NCBI GenBank assembly: GCA_021234155.1
Contig: JAJEKV010000536.1
Location: forward strand, 91,333 to 155,332
Direction: 5' to 3'
Length of the DNA stretch: 64,000 bases
Origin: Isoetes taiwanensis
Lineage: Eukaryota > Streptophyta > Lycopodiopsida > Isoetales > Isoetaceae
The notes below the pieces were generated by a model, which saw nothing but the letters and a program-made list of their open reading frames with translations, had not been told where the DNA came from and searched no databases. Positions 48,216 through 63,960 of the stretch are shown here, piece by piece (position 1 is the first letter of the stretch; every line of letters begins with the position of its first letter). Made by a program: the position numbers and the translations under genes.

Positions 48216-49730
48216 ATTTCTTGATTCCTATGCTCTCTACATGATAGTAGGACGAATACTAGGAAAAATATAAAAGGCTTCCATTTTTCTGATTCACGTA
48301 CTAATGCAAAACAAGAGCTAGAGCTGCAGCCAAGATGCTTACAGTAGCAAGCAGACGTAAACCACATCCAGATATGGCATGCATATCCCACTGCGATAAT
48401 CCCGTTGTTGTTGTTTGCAAGCCCCTGTTTCGTGCCCTAAAATGCTATGCACAACGCTTGCATGTTCAGCCCCTAAAATAAAAAGAGGGCTTTTGTTGTG
48501 AGCCCTTGGATGTTGGACCATTGAAAAAAAAAAAAGCTAAATCAACGACTAAGAAATGGTGCACTCTAGATGTATGCATTAGTACATCCATTCGAATACG
48601 CCATGAAATCTTAGGAAAACCTTTGTGAAAAGCGTACAAAAACACAAAGAAAACCCCCTGTTATTATGCTACATATTCAAAATTAGTTCTAGCAGTTAAT
48701 GGATCCTTTTATCAAGGATAGGCTAATCTTAGCTACATAATCTACAAATTGTCACAATATTAACTTTGTAGAGCGAAAACATAAACAAATGCGTCATTGA
48801 GGAGTTACTAAGGAACACATCGGGGACATTTTATACAGTTACATTAAAATGTTAAAGCACTTTCAGAATTTTTATTGGCAATGCTGCGTTATTAGGCCTA
48901 GGGTTTACTTACGTTATATTTCAAGAAGTATATTTTGGTTATGGCACTGATAAGAACAACATGAAAATTGGGTCCCATTTTTTGTCGGAAGATGAATTCT
49001 GTTTTGCCATGTGGCATATCCCTACAATCCAGAATGGAAAGTGGTAAGCCAACTCCGTGCAGAGCAAAAATTACAGGTCACAGCCAGTTAGAGCACTACC
49101 ACTGTGGGATTCGAACCCACAAATCCCAGAAAGTATCATGGTAAAAATCTGACCGCGGCAGATCTCCTCATCAAAACGAAGCTCCAAACTTCTTTCGCTT
49201 CCAGGCAAAAGATCTGCTAAGAAACAACGGGGTTAAGAACAAAATACTTGCTTATCTATAATAGAACAAGTATTGACAGCTTCTGTAGCTATTGCCGGAG
49301 CTTCTGTTGCAAGAAATGAAATAATTAAAAGACATGGATGGAATGTGGCAGCTACATGCCTAGAAAGAAAGCCAGAACTGAAGAAGCTCGAAAGAACCTA
49401 GAAAGGAGCGATTTCTGCCATAGCCGACTTCACATCTACATAGCTCAAGCCGAAGACGATTCCCCTGAAAGAAGGAGAAGCAGACGACGATTCCTCTGAA
49501 AGATCAACTCAAGAGCTAAAAAATGTGCAAAAAAATCACTATAGCTCGCTTTTTCTCAAGAGCGCCATAGCCACTGAGCGCTAGAAGATGCGCCATAGCC
49601 GCCAATCACAAGGTCTCAGCCAGGAAGGAAAAAAAAAAAAAGGGTTTGCCAAAAAAATGGTCCCAATTTTCATGTTGTGGTGGCATGGCCACCGACCCCA
49701 CATTTCGGAGTCGCAAGGACCCACCGCTCC
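48216..49730. other. Intergenic with a tRNA-like box at 49097-49125
   Basis: No gene is supported. On the minus strand, around 49100-49116, GTGGGTTCGAATCCCAC forms a perfect T-arm with an internal RNA polymerase III B box (GGTTCGAATCC). No matching acceptor stem, D arm or anticodon arm is seen upstream, so it is at most a SINE or tRNA relic. 49250-49560 is AG-rich. Confidence 0.45.
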
Positions 49731-49732
49731 AC

Positions 49733-49920
49733 ACCGAAATGTGGTCCCAAGTGGCCATGCCACCATACATAAAAGCAGCATAGCATTGTGCATTCATTTT
49801 GTTTGTGTTTGTAGGCTTTCACACCCGAATGTGGTCCCAAGTGGCCATGCCACCATACATGAAAGTAGCATAGCATTGTGCATTCATTTTGTTTGTGTTT
49901 GTAGGCTTTCACACAAAAGC
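49733..49920. repeat. Tandem repeat, two units of about 93 bp
   Basis: The unit GAATGTGGTCCCAAGTGGCC...ATACAT..AAG.AGCATAGCATTGTGCAT...GTAGGCTTTCACAC occurs twice. Differences are few (AAAAGCAGC versus GAAAGTAGC). Just left, ACCCCACATTTCGG (49696-49709) is a partial inverted copy of CCGAAATGTGGT at the unit start. Confidence 0.85.
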
Positions 49921-50172
49921 TGGCGCATAATGGTTGTCTAGAATTTGCTCTAACCAAAGTTCACTCTTTGACTCATTGGACATCATCATAAGCTCCTTTT
50001 GGTCTATTTGGTAATTGAAATTATCTCTTGTCGTTGTCTCATCTAGAAAATTTGGAATTAATTTCTTATATTATCCTTCGTTTCTTTTTTTCTAAGACTT
50101 CCCAAGAAGCTCTTACAATGAAGTTGAGGAGTTACCCCGAGCTCATTTGTAAAAATAAAAGATGTCACGAGT

Positions 50173-53589
<3,417 letters not shown>

Positions 53590-54605
53590 CAAGTTCTAGG
53601 CATCGTATTCTTGATACTCTGCTGCAAACTTCAAACTGGCAGGCATGCAACTTGCTGCACACATTCTTGCAACAAAGGACATCATTTCTCTACAGGTTAT
53701 ATGAAACATGCTCAGCTCGAATGCCACCCTCATGCAGTATCATTAGTAGTATTGGAGACCGGTGAGTCTGCTCAATATCTCATATGTTGTTCGGGTTGTA
53801 CATCGATTAGATTGAGGATTGGCTCATGCATCATGGAGGGGGAGAGGACTTGCCATATCACCTGGCAACTAGTATATGCGGATGATATGGACCTCCTAGC
53901 ATACACTTCAACGAGTATGCAGTTGACATCGTATGCCAAGCAACCGGAATGCGCATCAACTTGACCAAAACTAAGGTGCTCCTAGTCTCATCCTCGAGGC
54001 AACAGAGACAACCTCGTTTCACTTATGGAGACCAAGATGTGAAGTTGGTGCAAATACACAAGTACCTGGGAGTGGAGTACATTACAACCACATATTGGGA
54101 TATTGTATTAGGCAGCGGGCAAGGGCAGGTTGAAAGGCATTCTATGCGATGCAGAACAACTATCTATAGAGCAGAGCCTTACGACTAGTCACGCTAACCG
54201 CCCTTGTCCTGAATGTAGTGGGGTTGGTTCTTATAGAAGTATGGGGACTTGTCGTATCACTTACTACTTGGGGTGACTTGGAATGGGTACATAAAGCATT
54301 CTTAACCCGAGCACTTGAGGTCAAGTCCACAGTCACATATCAAACTCTTCTACAAGACATTGGGTTTTTACCTCTTCAAAGAGCTGCTCTGGAGTGCCAC
54401 ATCTTATACTGCCAGGAAGTAGTAAGCATGAAGGGTTCACGCCTTCCAAACCTTGCTACAAAATGGTCATGGATCCACATTGCCTTAAGACTAGTTGGAA
54501 GAAGAAACAGGCCACCTAGTTCTCTAGATAAAATGTACAAGGACAAAGGTGCGTACAAGTGCATGACAATGAAGATCACAACTACCTACCGTGGACGATA
54601 AAACC
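53590..54605 (+). mobile_element. Decayed LINE reverse transcriptase fragment
   Basis: The plus strand encodes, in shifting frames, ITWQLVYADDMDLLAYT, with YADD being the catalytic box of reverse transcriptase. Then come GMRINLTKTKVLLVSSSRQQ, IHKYLGVEYITT and, further on, WGDLEWVHKAFLTRALEVKS and GFLPLQRAALECHILYCQ. This is the palm-thumb and C-terminal layout of plant LINE ORF2. Frameshifts at about 53945 and 54190 break it. The finger region and endonuclease are missing (5' truncation). It ends in GTGGACGATAAAACCC, a tail signature also seen in the ACP intron. Confidence 0.85.
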
Positions 54606-56690
54606 CAATCCAATTCTGTATTCTAGCATGAAATTCCTAATTTGCTGCCAATTCTTCACTAAATCAGGAATGGTCTAAGTCCATTATTAGAGGGCTACAT
54701 TGGCCATAGGTGGATCTTGGGAAACACCGTTGTTGCCAACTGTTGCAAGCCTGAAGGGACTTCTCCTTTGATGTCAAACTGTGGAAACACCCAAAATTTT
54801 GGACCCATGGAAAAAGACATGTAAACACCCATGCAATTTACCCCTAGTACATACAAAAACACCCCCAAAAAACTTATGGAAATTGGTAAACAACCCTAAA
54901 GTGCATTCAAGCATAAAATAGGGGGACAAATTGTGAACTTCCCCCTTGGAATCTCAAATGTTTATGATTATGCAAATTGTATAGATGCATTGCTTTTAAA
55001 TAAGGTTTCTATAAGATAGTGTAGGTGTATTTTTTTGTGGTATAACGTATAGTATTTCTAGATTGCGGACTAGTTTTATACTATTTTACTATTTTGTTCC
55101 ATTATGATTTGGTCTATTGTACATATTTTTGCTCTGTATTTGTACTTGATCCCATTAAAAAAAAATATGCAGAAGTTGAGCATCGTATTTTAGGGTAGCG
55201 AAGGCACAAGAAATTTGTAGCTCTGTAATAGCAGCAAAAATTAAGAATTTAAAGCAGAAAATGCAAAAGAGGAAAAATTTTGAAACTCGCTCTTTAGAAA
55301 AAGAGGGAGGGAGGATCCTGGATCACACTCCTTCCCTTAAACACAACCACAAGTTGTTTTACCAAGACATCTATGTCTCCACGTGTCTAGGCAGTTGAGA
55401 ACCATTCATTGCTGCATCATTATTTGCCTAAACAACAAGTAAGCATAAACTAGTGGCTTAAGCAGTAACTTCTAATTTTTTTTTTTCAAACGGTATTTTC
55501 TGGCAACCCATATGTGTATAACCAGTCATTTGCGATTGAAGTAAAGATTTTCTTTATGTTATGTGGATTTTAAAAATTAAACATCTAAGAGACGATGACC
55601 ATTTTTTTTTTTTAACCATTGATGAATTGATCTTAGTTAATTTAACCTCAGATAAAATTACTCATAGATTATATGACATCCTCCTTATGAAGATACTATA
55701 TTATTACAATCGCCCAATTTCAAGAACAACCAGTTGATATAAAGGTGTAAATGCAATAATTTGTATGCCACAAGGTGGTTATGTTGATCCTTTACGAATA
55801 ACCTTTGTTTCCTAAGGGGTTGCCTAATTCTTATATAGGAGAGTGAATATGGCCAAAATAACAAAAATGACTAAATTGTCATTATATTGAATTGGCTATG
55901 AAACTAGACTTGGAAACATCAAGAACTGGTTATCTACAGAATTGAAGCAATGTGATCCAGTATCCTAATAAAATCATTGAGTTAGAAGTTTCTCTAAAAT
56001 ATTCTATAAAATATTCTCTAAAATATTTGGCATGATTATGCACGCAGTATAGCTACAATTAATCCAGTGGTGGCCAAAAGCCAATAGAACTTGAGACGTT
56101 GAAGAGTGTTGCCCTCGTTGTCCAAAAGGAAGTTAAATATAGTTGTAATGCTTTGATATTTGATGGTGTAACTATCTAAAGATGTGCATTTACAGTTGTT
56201 GAAGCTATACAATTTGCATAATATGGGTTTGAGATCATTATCAAATGATCGTTGGTTAATGCAACAATATGAGGAGACTAAACACAATGCTTCATGATAG
56301 AGCACATGAAATCACTTTTATGCATATCTAATTATGCCCAATACTATTTAGACATGTGAATATCACTTGTTTGAAGGAACTTTAGTTGTATTGCTCTAGA
56401 AATGTGTAAAGATACTTGACATAATGTGCATGAAAACTCTGAGCTATATCAAATCAATGATATCAGATGATAGCAAAACAATTACATAGAAACTCTTTAA
56501 CCTTTTGGAACCTAAAAATGAATTTAATAGACTCGAAACAAAGAGATCAAGGGGTGTAAAATCGCTAGTGGGGTACAACTTTTGGCGAAGCGTTTAAGCA
56601 CTTTAAGTCTTTGAAACTTCACAGACGTCGGCCACGCCCTTCTCCCTCCTTTTCCCACAGGCGCAAAACTTCGGATCGGTGTTTCACCGT
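54606..56690. other. Intergenic, AT-rich
   Basis: No gene is recognised. 55130-55175 (TTTGTACTTGATCCCATT followed by A9) resembles the 3' end of a retroposon. A minus-strand 89-codon frame at 56036-56305 has no recognisable motif. Confidence 0.45.
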
Positions 56691-56695
56691 TGGCG

Positions 56696-58265
56696 ATGGA
56701 GGCATGGGCGGATGATTTTCACACCATCGAGGTCGATGTAATTGGGGTGAAGCCCAACGAGGAAGAAGCTTGGTTGGAAAATAATGTCCGCGGATCGAGA
56801 TTGGGATTGTTTGGACAAAGAAGTTGAACAAAGGGAAAGATAAAATGGCACTGCGTGCAAAGGAGCATCTTCAAGAGAAGTTGGAAACACTCTGCGCGAA
56901 AAATCTACAAGAATTGTCACAACAAAGAAGCAAAGAAAGCAACCGGCCCTTGCTTTTGCGTTTGAAAATAGCACTAGATCAATACTTGCACGAGGAACAC
57001 AAAGTAAACTGGTTTTGCATTCTTCATGCAATGTCAAAGATACCACAATAATAGACAAGTAAAAAGGAGGCAGATGTTGTAGCACATGTTAGGAAAAGCG
57101 AAATGAAGGCAAAGCCAAAGGTGGCAAATTTGGATCAAATGACGAGGTGCATGTGATGAAAACATAAAACCTTTAGGAGAATGCAAGACGGGGAGATTGG
57201 AAAATCAGTTTTACTTATCACAAAGAATCTGAAGGTAGGAAGTGAGCTGAAAGGCAATGAGAAGGCCTCCTGAATTCACGGAAAATGATGTTGGAAGAGG
57301 TTGACTTGCGGTTTTAAGACAAAGCCACAAATGATTTGGCTACAAAAAGCGGAGGAGTTCAAGCTTAATCCAACATGTGAGTTGGAGGCGTAAATTAAAG
57401 ATTTGGAGCGATTGTCCGGATGGAAACTTGGGGAACAAGGTACAAAAAGCAATGAACCCTACATCCGTTAATGAGCGGGTCAAGCGTAAACTCAAACTTG
57501 AGGAGGAGTTAAAAGTTCTCGAAGAAGAGCAGACTTTTGCATTTCTACATAAACAATTTGTGGAAGGCGAAAATGGATACTCACGCAACATTTAGCATCT
57601 CTACTATTATCACGAGATAAGTTGCTAGTGGAAGATTCATTTTATACATGTTAGGCATGTGGTGCGGAATTCACTAAAGCTTCAGGGGTTAAGTTTAGCA
57701 CCGGAATTGCCAACATGAGTATCATATAGCTTGTTGTTCATTGTTGAGAGGAGGACAATGTATTCATGGTTGCCCCTGAAAGGTGCCAGAGGGTGTATTT
57801 GTGAGCTAGGTTTTGGCCATGTTGCGCAGTGCTTCAAATAGTACACCAAAAAGGATGTGTTAATCCGAATCACGCAATTGAGTCTCACCGTTGAGGGTTC
57901 AAGAAGGACAATGGTGCCATTTGAAGATGCACAACACAAAAAAGTCCTATAGAGATCAGTCAATTGTGATCGATTTGATTGCAACAAAGAACCACCACCA
58001 CCGGTCAAGAAGGCATCAAGAAGCTATAGAAAACAGAACACAAAGACCGGTTGTGGAAAAACAACGGACCGATTGTACACCTTTGAAGCACCTAAGGAAG
58101 TTGAGGGAGTAATTCCATCGGATGAGGGCAACTTGGTCAATATTTGCGAAAGGAAAGGGCGGAAAAGAACAAAGAGGGTAAGCTGGAGGATAGCAAAGTA
58201 GTTGTTCGGGCTACAAGAAAGAGAACAAGAAGTAGCTATGCAAAAGATGCGAAGGAAGCGTCTCA
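56696..58265 (+). pseudogene. Degenerate plus-strand gene, basic/coiled-coil, unidentified
   Basis: Frames run on from an ATG at 56696 (MEAWADDFHTIEVDVIGVKP), then RAKEHLQEKLETLCAKNLQE and LLLRLKIALDQYLHEEHKVN (56848-57050). After a gap rich in Lys/Glu, RVKRKLKLEEELKVLEEEQT and FAFLHKQFVEGENG follow (57470-57585). The predicted product would be highly charged with coiled-coil character. Stops and shifts are frequent. It lies upstream of, and on the same strand as, the phosphatase-like segment at 58640-59331 and could be the N-terminal part of that gene. No family is recognised. Confidence 0.35.
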
Positions 58266-58639
58266 ATCATGACACCACACATATCGGTGTGTTACGAAGA
58301 AAATGCACGCAGGGCCCTCAAGTTTGGTGAGCGATCTTCAACAAGTGATTGCTGCCATTAATAACCCCGAAAGGGGGTATGGGCATTGTTGGGCAAGGCC
58401 ACAACACAGTGTTGATTAAAACATTGAATATTATTGATTTTCTTTTGTTGCATTCAGTAGGATTTAGGTTCATTCGTTGTTAGGTCGAGAGAATCCTGCT
58501 TTGTTGATACGAGAAGGGTTTCCACATTCAACCCATTTTTCATTTTCATCTTCATCTATTTATTCATGTAGTAATTCTGTTGTGTAGGTATTCGGGGATG
58601 TTCCAACGTACTAAATATTGATTTTGCCAGCCAAAGATA

Positions 58640-59331
58640 AACTCATTGTCTTGGATTTAAATAGTGTGTTGGTAAAAACATTTGGTGCAAATGAACACAT
58701 ACGCTTGGCGGGATTGACAATGACATACACTAGCAGAAAGAAAGTGATATTCGGACCAGAGCGTTGTTCTTCTTGAAGACTTTGTTACGAATGTTGTGTT
58801 GGTATATGGTCATCAATGCAACTCTCAATGTGGAAGATGTCTTTGCCAAGTACTATGTCATTTGAGGGAATGATTTGAATTTGTATGGGGACAGGAAAAA
58901 TGTGTGCGCACCAGTTTTCACCACCTAACAAACACCGGTCCCTCGATCATGATGAAGCCACTTGGGAAAATATATATGAGTCATACCCAAGATTCTCGGG
59001 TAAGACTTTGCTTCTTGATGATTCATTGTACAAGTCTTACCTTAGCAAACCACAGGAAATTTCTGCGGGTACTGCATTCAAGATGGATGTCCATGATGAA
59101 GTGCTACCAGTACTCACCCCAAAGATAGAAGAAATCTGCAGGCCAAGGCCTGAGGAAGAAATGAAGTTACTGGTGAAGAATACACATAGATACAAGCCTT
59201 GGCCTAAGACAGATAGAAAGATTATGAAGCTATGCTTGGAAAGACTTTCTGGAAAACAGTTGCAGTTCTGCAGGTTTGTGAAGGAGGAATTGGAGAAGGT
59301 TTATGGTGATGACGCTTGTCATTCTCCATGA
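58640..59331 (+). pseudogene. FCP1/NIF-type HAD phosphatase domain gene, decayed
   Basis: The frame around 58645 reads KLIVLDLNSVLVKTFGA, equivalent to the LDLNGLLV motif that starts plant NIF (FCP1-homology) domains. Then, in shifted frames, come VIFGPERCSS and VGIWSSMQLS (W-S-S motif). The last frame (58885-59331) reads YPRFSGKTLLLDDSLYKSYL; LLLDDS is the conserved third HAD motif. It continues with KNTHRYKPWP and a basic tail to a stop. In the usual DxDxT/V motif the second Asp is Asn, which is also common in plant members. The family dephosphorylates phosphoproteins such as RNA polymerase II CTD, but degenerate members may be inactive. At least two frame breaks are present. Confidence 0.6.
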
Positions 59332-59339
59332 TTATTGGT

Positions 59340-60130
59340 CTGTTTGTCATTTATTTAGGCCAAGGAATCCTACACTTTTCATGTACCATCTTTATCTTAA
59401 TTTAAGAATGTTTTGCTATATTGTTTATGTAGTTCAATGCGAGACTTGTCTATAAGTTTTTGCTATATTGTTTATATATACTTCAATGCTGACTGAAAGG
59501 GATGCTTAAAACTTATCAAGTGCTTAAAAAAAAAAATTGCCTGCAAGTGCTATGGTTTGAGTCTTAATGGCAGATACTGCTTATTGTCTTGCAGTGACAG
59601 ATACTTTTATGTAGTTGCTTAATGTCATCATGTGCTTACTGTCATGCAGGTAAGGTGCAGTGCTTATTGTTAAGCCATATAACTGTTTAAAGGTAGCTGT
59701 TTATTGCATAAGTGCTCGTGTGTTCGGTGCTTACTCACCGCACTTCGGCGAAAGTGATTAAAATGCTTAGTGTTTGAAACTAATGAAAGAGCTAGACCTT
59801 TTTACATTCATTCCAGAATCTGACCGAATGGATTTTCTGCGTGAATTGAACTTCATAAATTTGATAGATAGACAAAAATAACATTTCATAGATGAAGAAG
59901 AAGAGATCTCAATGAAACAAGAAACAAAGTTACAACAAAGTTTGATGGTAAACAAGATTTTTTATAAAAAAAAGGCCATTAGGCCAATGTACAAAATTTT
60001 TACAAAATTTTTACAAAATTTTATTACGAGGCGGTGTATTCTTCAAGGGGTTGTCTTCTTCATCAAGGGGGTGTCTTCTTCAAGGGGGTGTCTTCTTCAA
60101 GGGGTGTCTTCTTCATCTTCATACACTCCT
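59340..60130. other. Intergenic with short tandem repeats
   Basis: AT-rich. 60000-60022 repeats ACAAAATTTTT three times. 60040-60115 repeats GGGGTGTCTTCTTCAA(G) about four times (unit about 16-22 bp). 59480-59720 contains recurrent TGCTTA.TGTC words. No gene. Confidence 0.6.
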
Positions 60131-60134
60131 GCAT

Positions 60135-60560
60135 TCATTCTCCATCTTGCAACAAATGAAACAAAGCGAAAAAATTAAACAAGCGAAGATTAAACAAAGC
60201 GAAAAAATGAAAGCAGAAAACAAATAAAAATTTGCATGTACCTTTAAGGAAAGCCCCGAGCTCCTCCAAGTCGGCTTCCTCGTCTTCCTCTTCCTCTTCC
60301 TCTTCCTCTTCCTCTTCTTCCTCTTCCTCTTCCTCTTCCTCTTCCTCTTCCTCTTCTTCTTCTTCGCCTATCCATCCACGCATCACCCGGTGACATATTC
60401 CTGCGAATTCATTTCCGATTCCCTCATTTTCTCGATTCCTCATAGGAATGGAAGATGATGAATCTGGACCTCTCAAACCTGGGAGAGGCAAGGGAGTGAG
60501 AGGAGGCAGAGTGGGAGGCGACAAGCACTCCAAGAGGGCGGGGAAGAGTGGAGGGAACAC
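60135..60560 (-). CDS. Glu-rich ORF built on a (CTTCCT/CTCTTC)n repeat, uncertain
   Basis: The minus-strand frame reads MRNRENEGIGNEFAGICHRV, then MRGWIGEEE, about 30 consecutive Glu, and EDEEADLEELGAFLKG. A consensus-like donor, TTAAAG|GTACATG, follows at about 60240. The Glu run comes from the microsatellite at about 60275-60365, so the protein may be an artefact. The edges of the run and the donor resemble a first exon of an acidic protein. No homologue is recognised. Confidence 0.25.
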   Translation of the reverse strand: MFPPLFPALLECLSPPTLPPLTPLPLPGLRGPDSSSSIPMRNRENEGIGNEFAGICHRVMRGWIGEEEEEEEEEEEEEEEEEEEEEEEEEEEDEEADLEELGAFLKGTCKFLFVFCFHFFALFNLRLFNFFALFHLLQDGE

Positions 60561-60969
60561 CTCTTCGACGCTTAGTAAGCGCCCGGCTTGAGTGACCCCC
60601 CGGCTCCTAAGCTATGTGCTCGCTTCATCTTGGAGGATTGGGAGGATTGGGAGGATTGGTAGAGTGCGAGGAGGAATTCCCATGGGGATGAATCAGGAGA
60701 GCTTGTAGGCGGAGGCGTGAGCTTGTGGGAAACCTACCGCTTAAGTCCTGCTTAGAAGCGTCGATTAATGCGATAAACCTCACACGCCGGAACAATTAAT
60801 TCGTAACAGGCTACAATATTTGCATTATGACTACTCGAATTGACACATGTCACATCAAGGAATGCCTTGACAATATAATTTTTGCCAAGAATGTTGGGAT
60901 AGTGATGGTACCAAAATAAATAATTGAACCTTATTCCAATGTCACAAATCTACATTCTTATAAACAACA

Positions 60970-62330
60970 ATTCAATCTTCAATTCGAAGTACGTGTCCAC
61001 ACCACCCTTGTGCATCCTCACTATTGTTAATATATATAAAAATATGTGCTTACATGCTTAGGTGCTGGAACAACAAATCACTTGAAAAGAATAACATCAA
61101 TTTCGTTAAGTGTCAAACAATTACATTGTTATTGGGAGACTGGCCATAATTTTTTCATGGGTCTCCTGTGAAATTCTGTACATGTCTGTGCCTTCTACTT
61201 TTTCCATATCAATTTTAGGATATCTTACCACATGGCTGTGCACGGAGGCTTCGGGTTGTTTAGTGAGCAACATATACTTGAAATTACCCAAGAATTGATA
61301 ATACAATCCACTTAAGATAACCTCATGCACTCCAAATTTTTGCCCCCATCCATCTTTGTATGAATCTTCAAGTGTGCATTTGGGTTCTGTGCACTTGAGG
61401 ATGTAGAAGTCCACACCCTCTGAATTGTCTACCTCAGCATTCACTGCAAAATTGTCACCTACCTCTACCAAATTACTGATCCATTCATTGGCTTGTTCAA
61501 GAGTCTCCTTTTTCTTCTCAACTCCCGGTTTTAAGCTGGTAGAGTTACCTCCACTTTCCAAATCTACGTATTGATGCAGGAGTCCCAATTATGATCCATG
61601 CAAAACGGCGAGAAACATGACAGGGCATCTATGAGCAAGCTGTTTGGTCTAGTCTTGTGGCAGTGTCCGACATGGTGAATCTTCTTTGTGCCTTTGAGTG
61701 TTTCAATTTCATATTCTTCCATGTTTGCCACAACAAAGAGGTTCAATTTCCCAAAAATATCTTTTTTGATCTCATACATTTCATCGGTAGATTGGTATTT
61801 CTTTGAAATATGTACATGAAATTTTACAATATCTTTAGCATGCCTCGTTTGCACACCATTGGGTTTGAGTTGTTCCTTACTTAGCGACCTTTTTGATAAC
61901 AAGCACACGACCATCATGTTCACCTTTACCATGAGCAAGTGGCAAAGTAGTTCCACCACTATTTCCTTGTCATTGATTGTGAAGCACCGCCCTAAGAAAA
62001 AAAGGGTTTTCGGCTTGAATTGTGATGAGCGTCATCACTCCAAAACCAATGCTTCTCATACTCTATTTCACGTTTCCTAAGCCATGCAACATGCTTTTGT
62101 AGGCAGTGTTCCACAAATAATGAGTCATGCACTTTATCATCAGAAATGTAAAAGTGAGTCTCTTTTATGATCTTCCTACCGTTGTTGAGTCTATTCTGAT
62201 CCGCCCAACCTTCGTTTTTTCTTCTTTGGGCGGTCTTCTTACGTGCGACAGAACAGGAATATCGGCACTTTTGTCATGCCTACTTATGTTATGTGAACAA
62301 GTATAGAAACTTAGTTCTGTATGCGGTGCA
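60970..62330 (-). pseudogene. Transposase-like protein with HGKG..DG core, decayed
   Basis: Minus-strand pieces in order: LNNGRKIIKETHFYISDDKV, HDSLFVEHCLQKHVAWLRKR, KHWFWSDDAHHNSSRKPFF, a break, AHGKGEHDGR, KEQLKPNGVQTRHAKDIVKF, then IHHVGHCHKTRPNS and CFSPFCMDHNWDSC. The frame ending at 61121 reads VEVGDNFAVNAEVDNSEGVD and LSGLYYQFLGNFKYMLLTKQ. The W-SD...HGKG-DG arrangement recalls a widespread family of transposon-derived proteins in which a (F/W)SDG..QFK motif precedes GHGKG..DG.G..K, followed by a Cys-rich end. The Asp residues could be part of a DDE-type centre (inference). At least three frame breaks are present. I cannot name the superfamily. Confidence 0.5.
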
Positions 62331-62499
62331 TTGATGGGGCTCGATTTCGGATCTTGATGCTTTAATTTTACGCAAAGTCAATACCGTATACAATTGTATC
62401 TTCTCGAAATGATGACACACACCGGCGAACCCATTGGCGCCAATGTGCTATGTATTGTGTGGAACAAAATCTGACGTACCTTCTTTTCTTCCTCTTCTG

Positions 62500-63960
62500 A
62501 AATTCTTTTGGGACTTACGTCATACGTACTAATCTCAAGGCGTGTTTGTACCTCAAAGCCCTTTCTTTGATCCCCGAAATTCTCTCATTCCGGTCCAAGT
62601 TGCTTTTCAAATGTCTTCCAATTAGTACTTGAACCCGTGCCATCCATTTCCCTCGTGGACATTTTTCTAATTCTATCCAACCCATTATTTTTTCCGCCAA
62701 CATCAGCGATTATGATCAAACCACTCCTCATCATTTGCTTTCTTTAATTTCACTTGTCTCCATAAATAATGGTACACTTGATTGTATGCTCCTTGCACAT
62801 TTCCGGGCGGGCCACAAATCTCCGATGTTGGTTACAATTGTCATGAAACCCGATTTTTCAAGATGTTCAATTTTTGCATGATTCAAATTTCAAAAGTGGT
62901 AAATGCAACGGCATGCAACATGCTCTCCATCCTCCTTACAAAACTAGGTTTCAACCTCTCAAAGTCTGCGATACAATTTTGATATGAGGATTCTCCTCTC
63001 TACTTCGAGGTAAATTGCGAAGCTGCCGGAAATGGAGTGTGAATGCCAAATAAATGCTACATATAATGAACCCTACAATATAGGATGAATACTTGTTCGA
63101 CTTCAAAGAAGGTGGTGTAGATGTTCATCTTTATTCTTTTGTCCTACGATACATACTTCCTCCGTCTTTCTTGTATGGAGAAACTCTTGGCGGAACTTGT
63201 CTTGACTTCTCTGTGTGATCTAACATGCTATCCATCCGCTTCCTCCTCACGAACATTGACGGAAGGTCCTTCCCGCATTAGCTTACACCCTTCTGAAAAA
63301 GCATTTGAAATTGAAACTTTCACGGGATCTTTGGAAGCCCTGTCAGCCACTACCTTGATTCAATGGCTTAGAGCACATTTTGCAACTGGCATTACATAGG
63401 GTGGACTTCCTTACGCGGCATGTAAGCAATTCTCCTGAAAACACATGTTTTGCTACATTGTTGCAGCACAATTGCTTTACCCATTTGCTTTCGGCCATAG
63501 TAACTGTAGATTTCTTTATACTTGAAACGTTGGTAAATCCCCTTGCCCTCAAGAAATTTTATTTATCAGGATCGGCCTTTGTCGTACATCATGGCAACAT
63601 GCTGATTTGGTTGGAGCCGCTGCATACCATTTCTCACGAAATTTCACTATAAATGCGGTCACTTTCGGTCGCAATTTCTTATTATTCGTCTTTGAGATAG
63701 AAAGTACTTCTTCTGCTACCTTCTTTACGCCACCGATACGCCTCGATCTCTCTTCCTTCTTTGCATAAATGGCTCACAGCAGGTAGACGGGGGAAGGTGG
63801 GTTTCATCTATCGGGATTTGCGGCTCGCCAGCCCAGGGTGCGTGAGGAGCGAAGGTGTTGAATTTGGATTCGAACAATTCTTTGGGCTGTTAGAATTACT
63901 CATTTCTTGAATTCGGGGTGGAATTTGGCGCCCATCCGGGGAATATAAGCGGGCCTCTGA
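62500..63960 (-). pseudogene. Further minus-strand coding remnants, probably the N-terminal part of the same element
   Basis: Short clean stretches remain on the same strand as the transposase-like segment. At 62703-62515: MLAEKIMGWIELEKCPRGKW and RHLKSNLDRNERISGIKERA. At about 63365-63230: ADRASKDPVKVSISNAFSEG then REGPSVNVREEEADG. At about 63690-63500: RPKVTAFIVKFREKWYAAAP. No domain could be identified. The segment may extend beyond the right window edge. Confidence 0.3.

Noticed and set aside
49090-49190. A tRNA gene on the minus strand
   Set aside because: Only the T-arm is convincing; no cloverleaf can be completed by eye.
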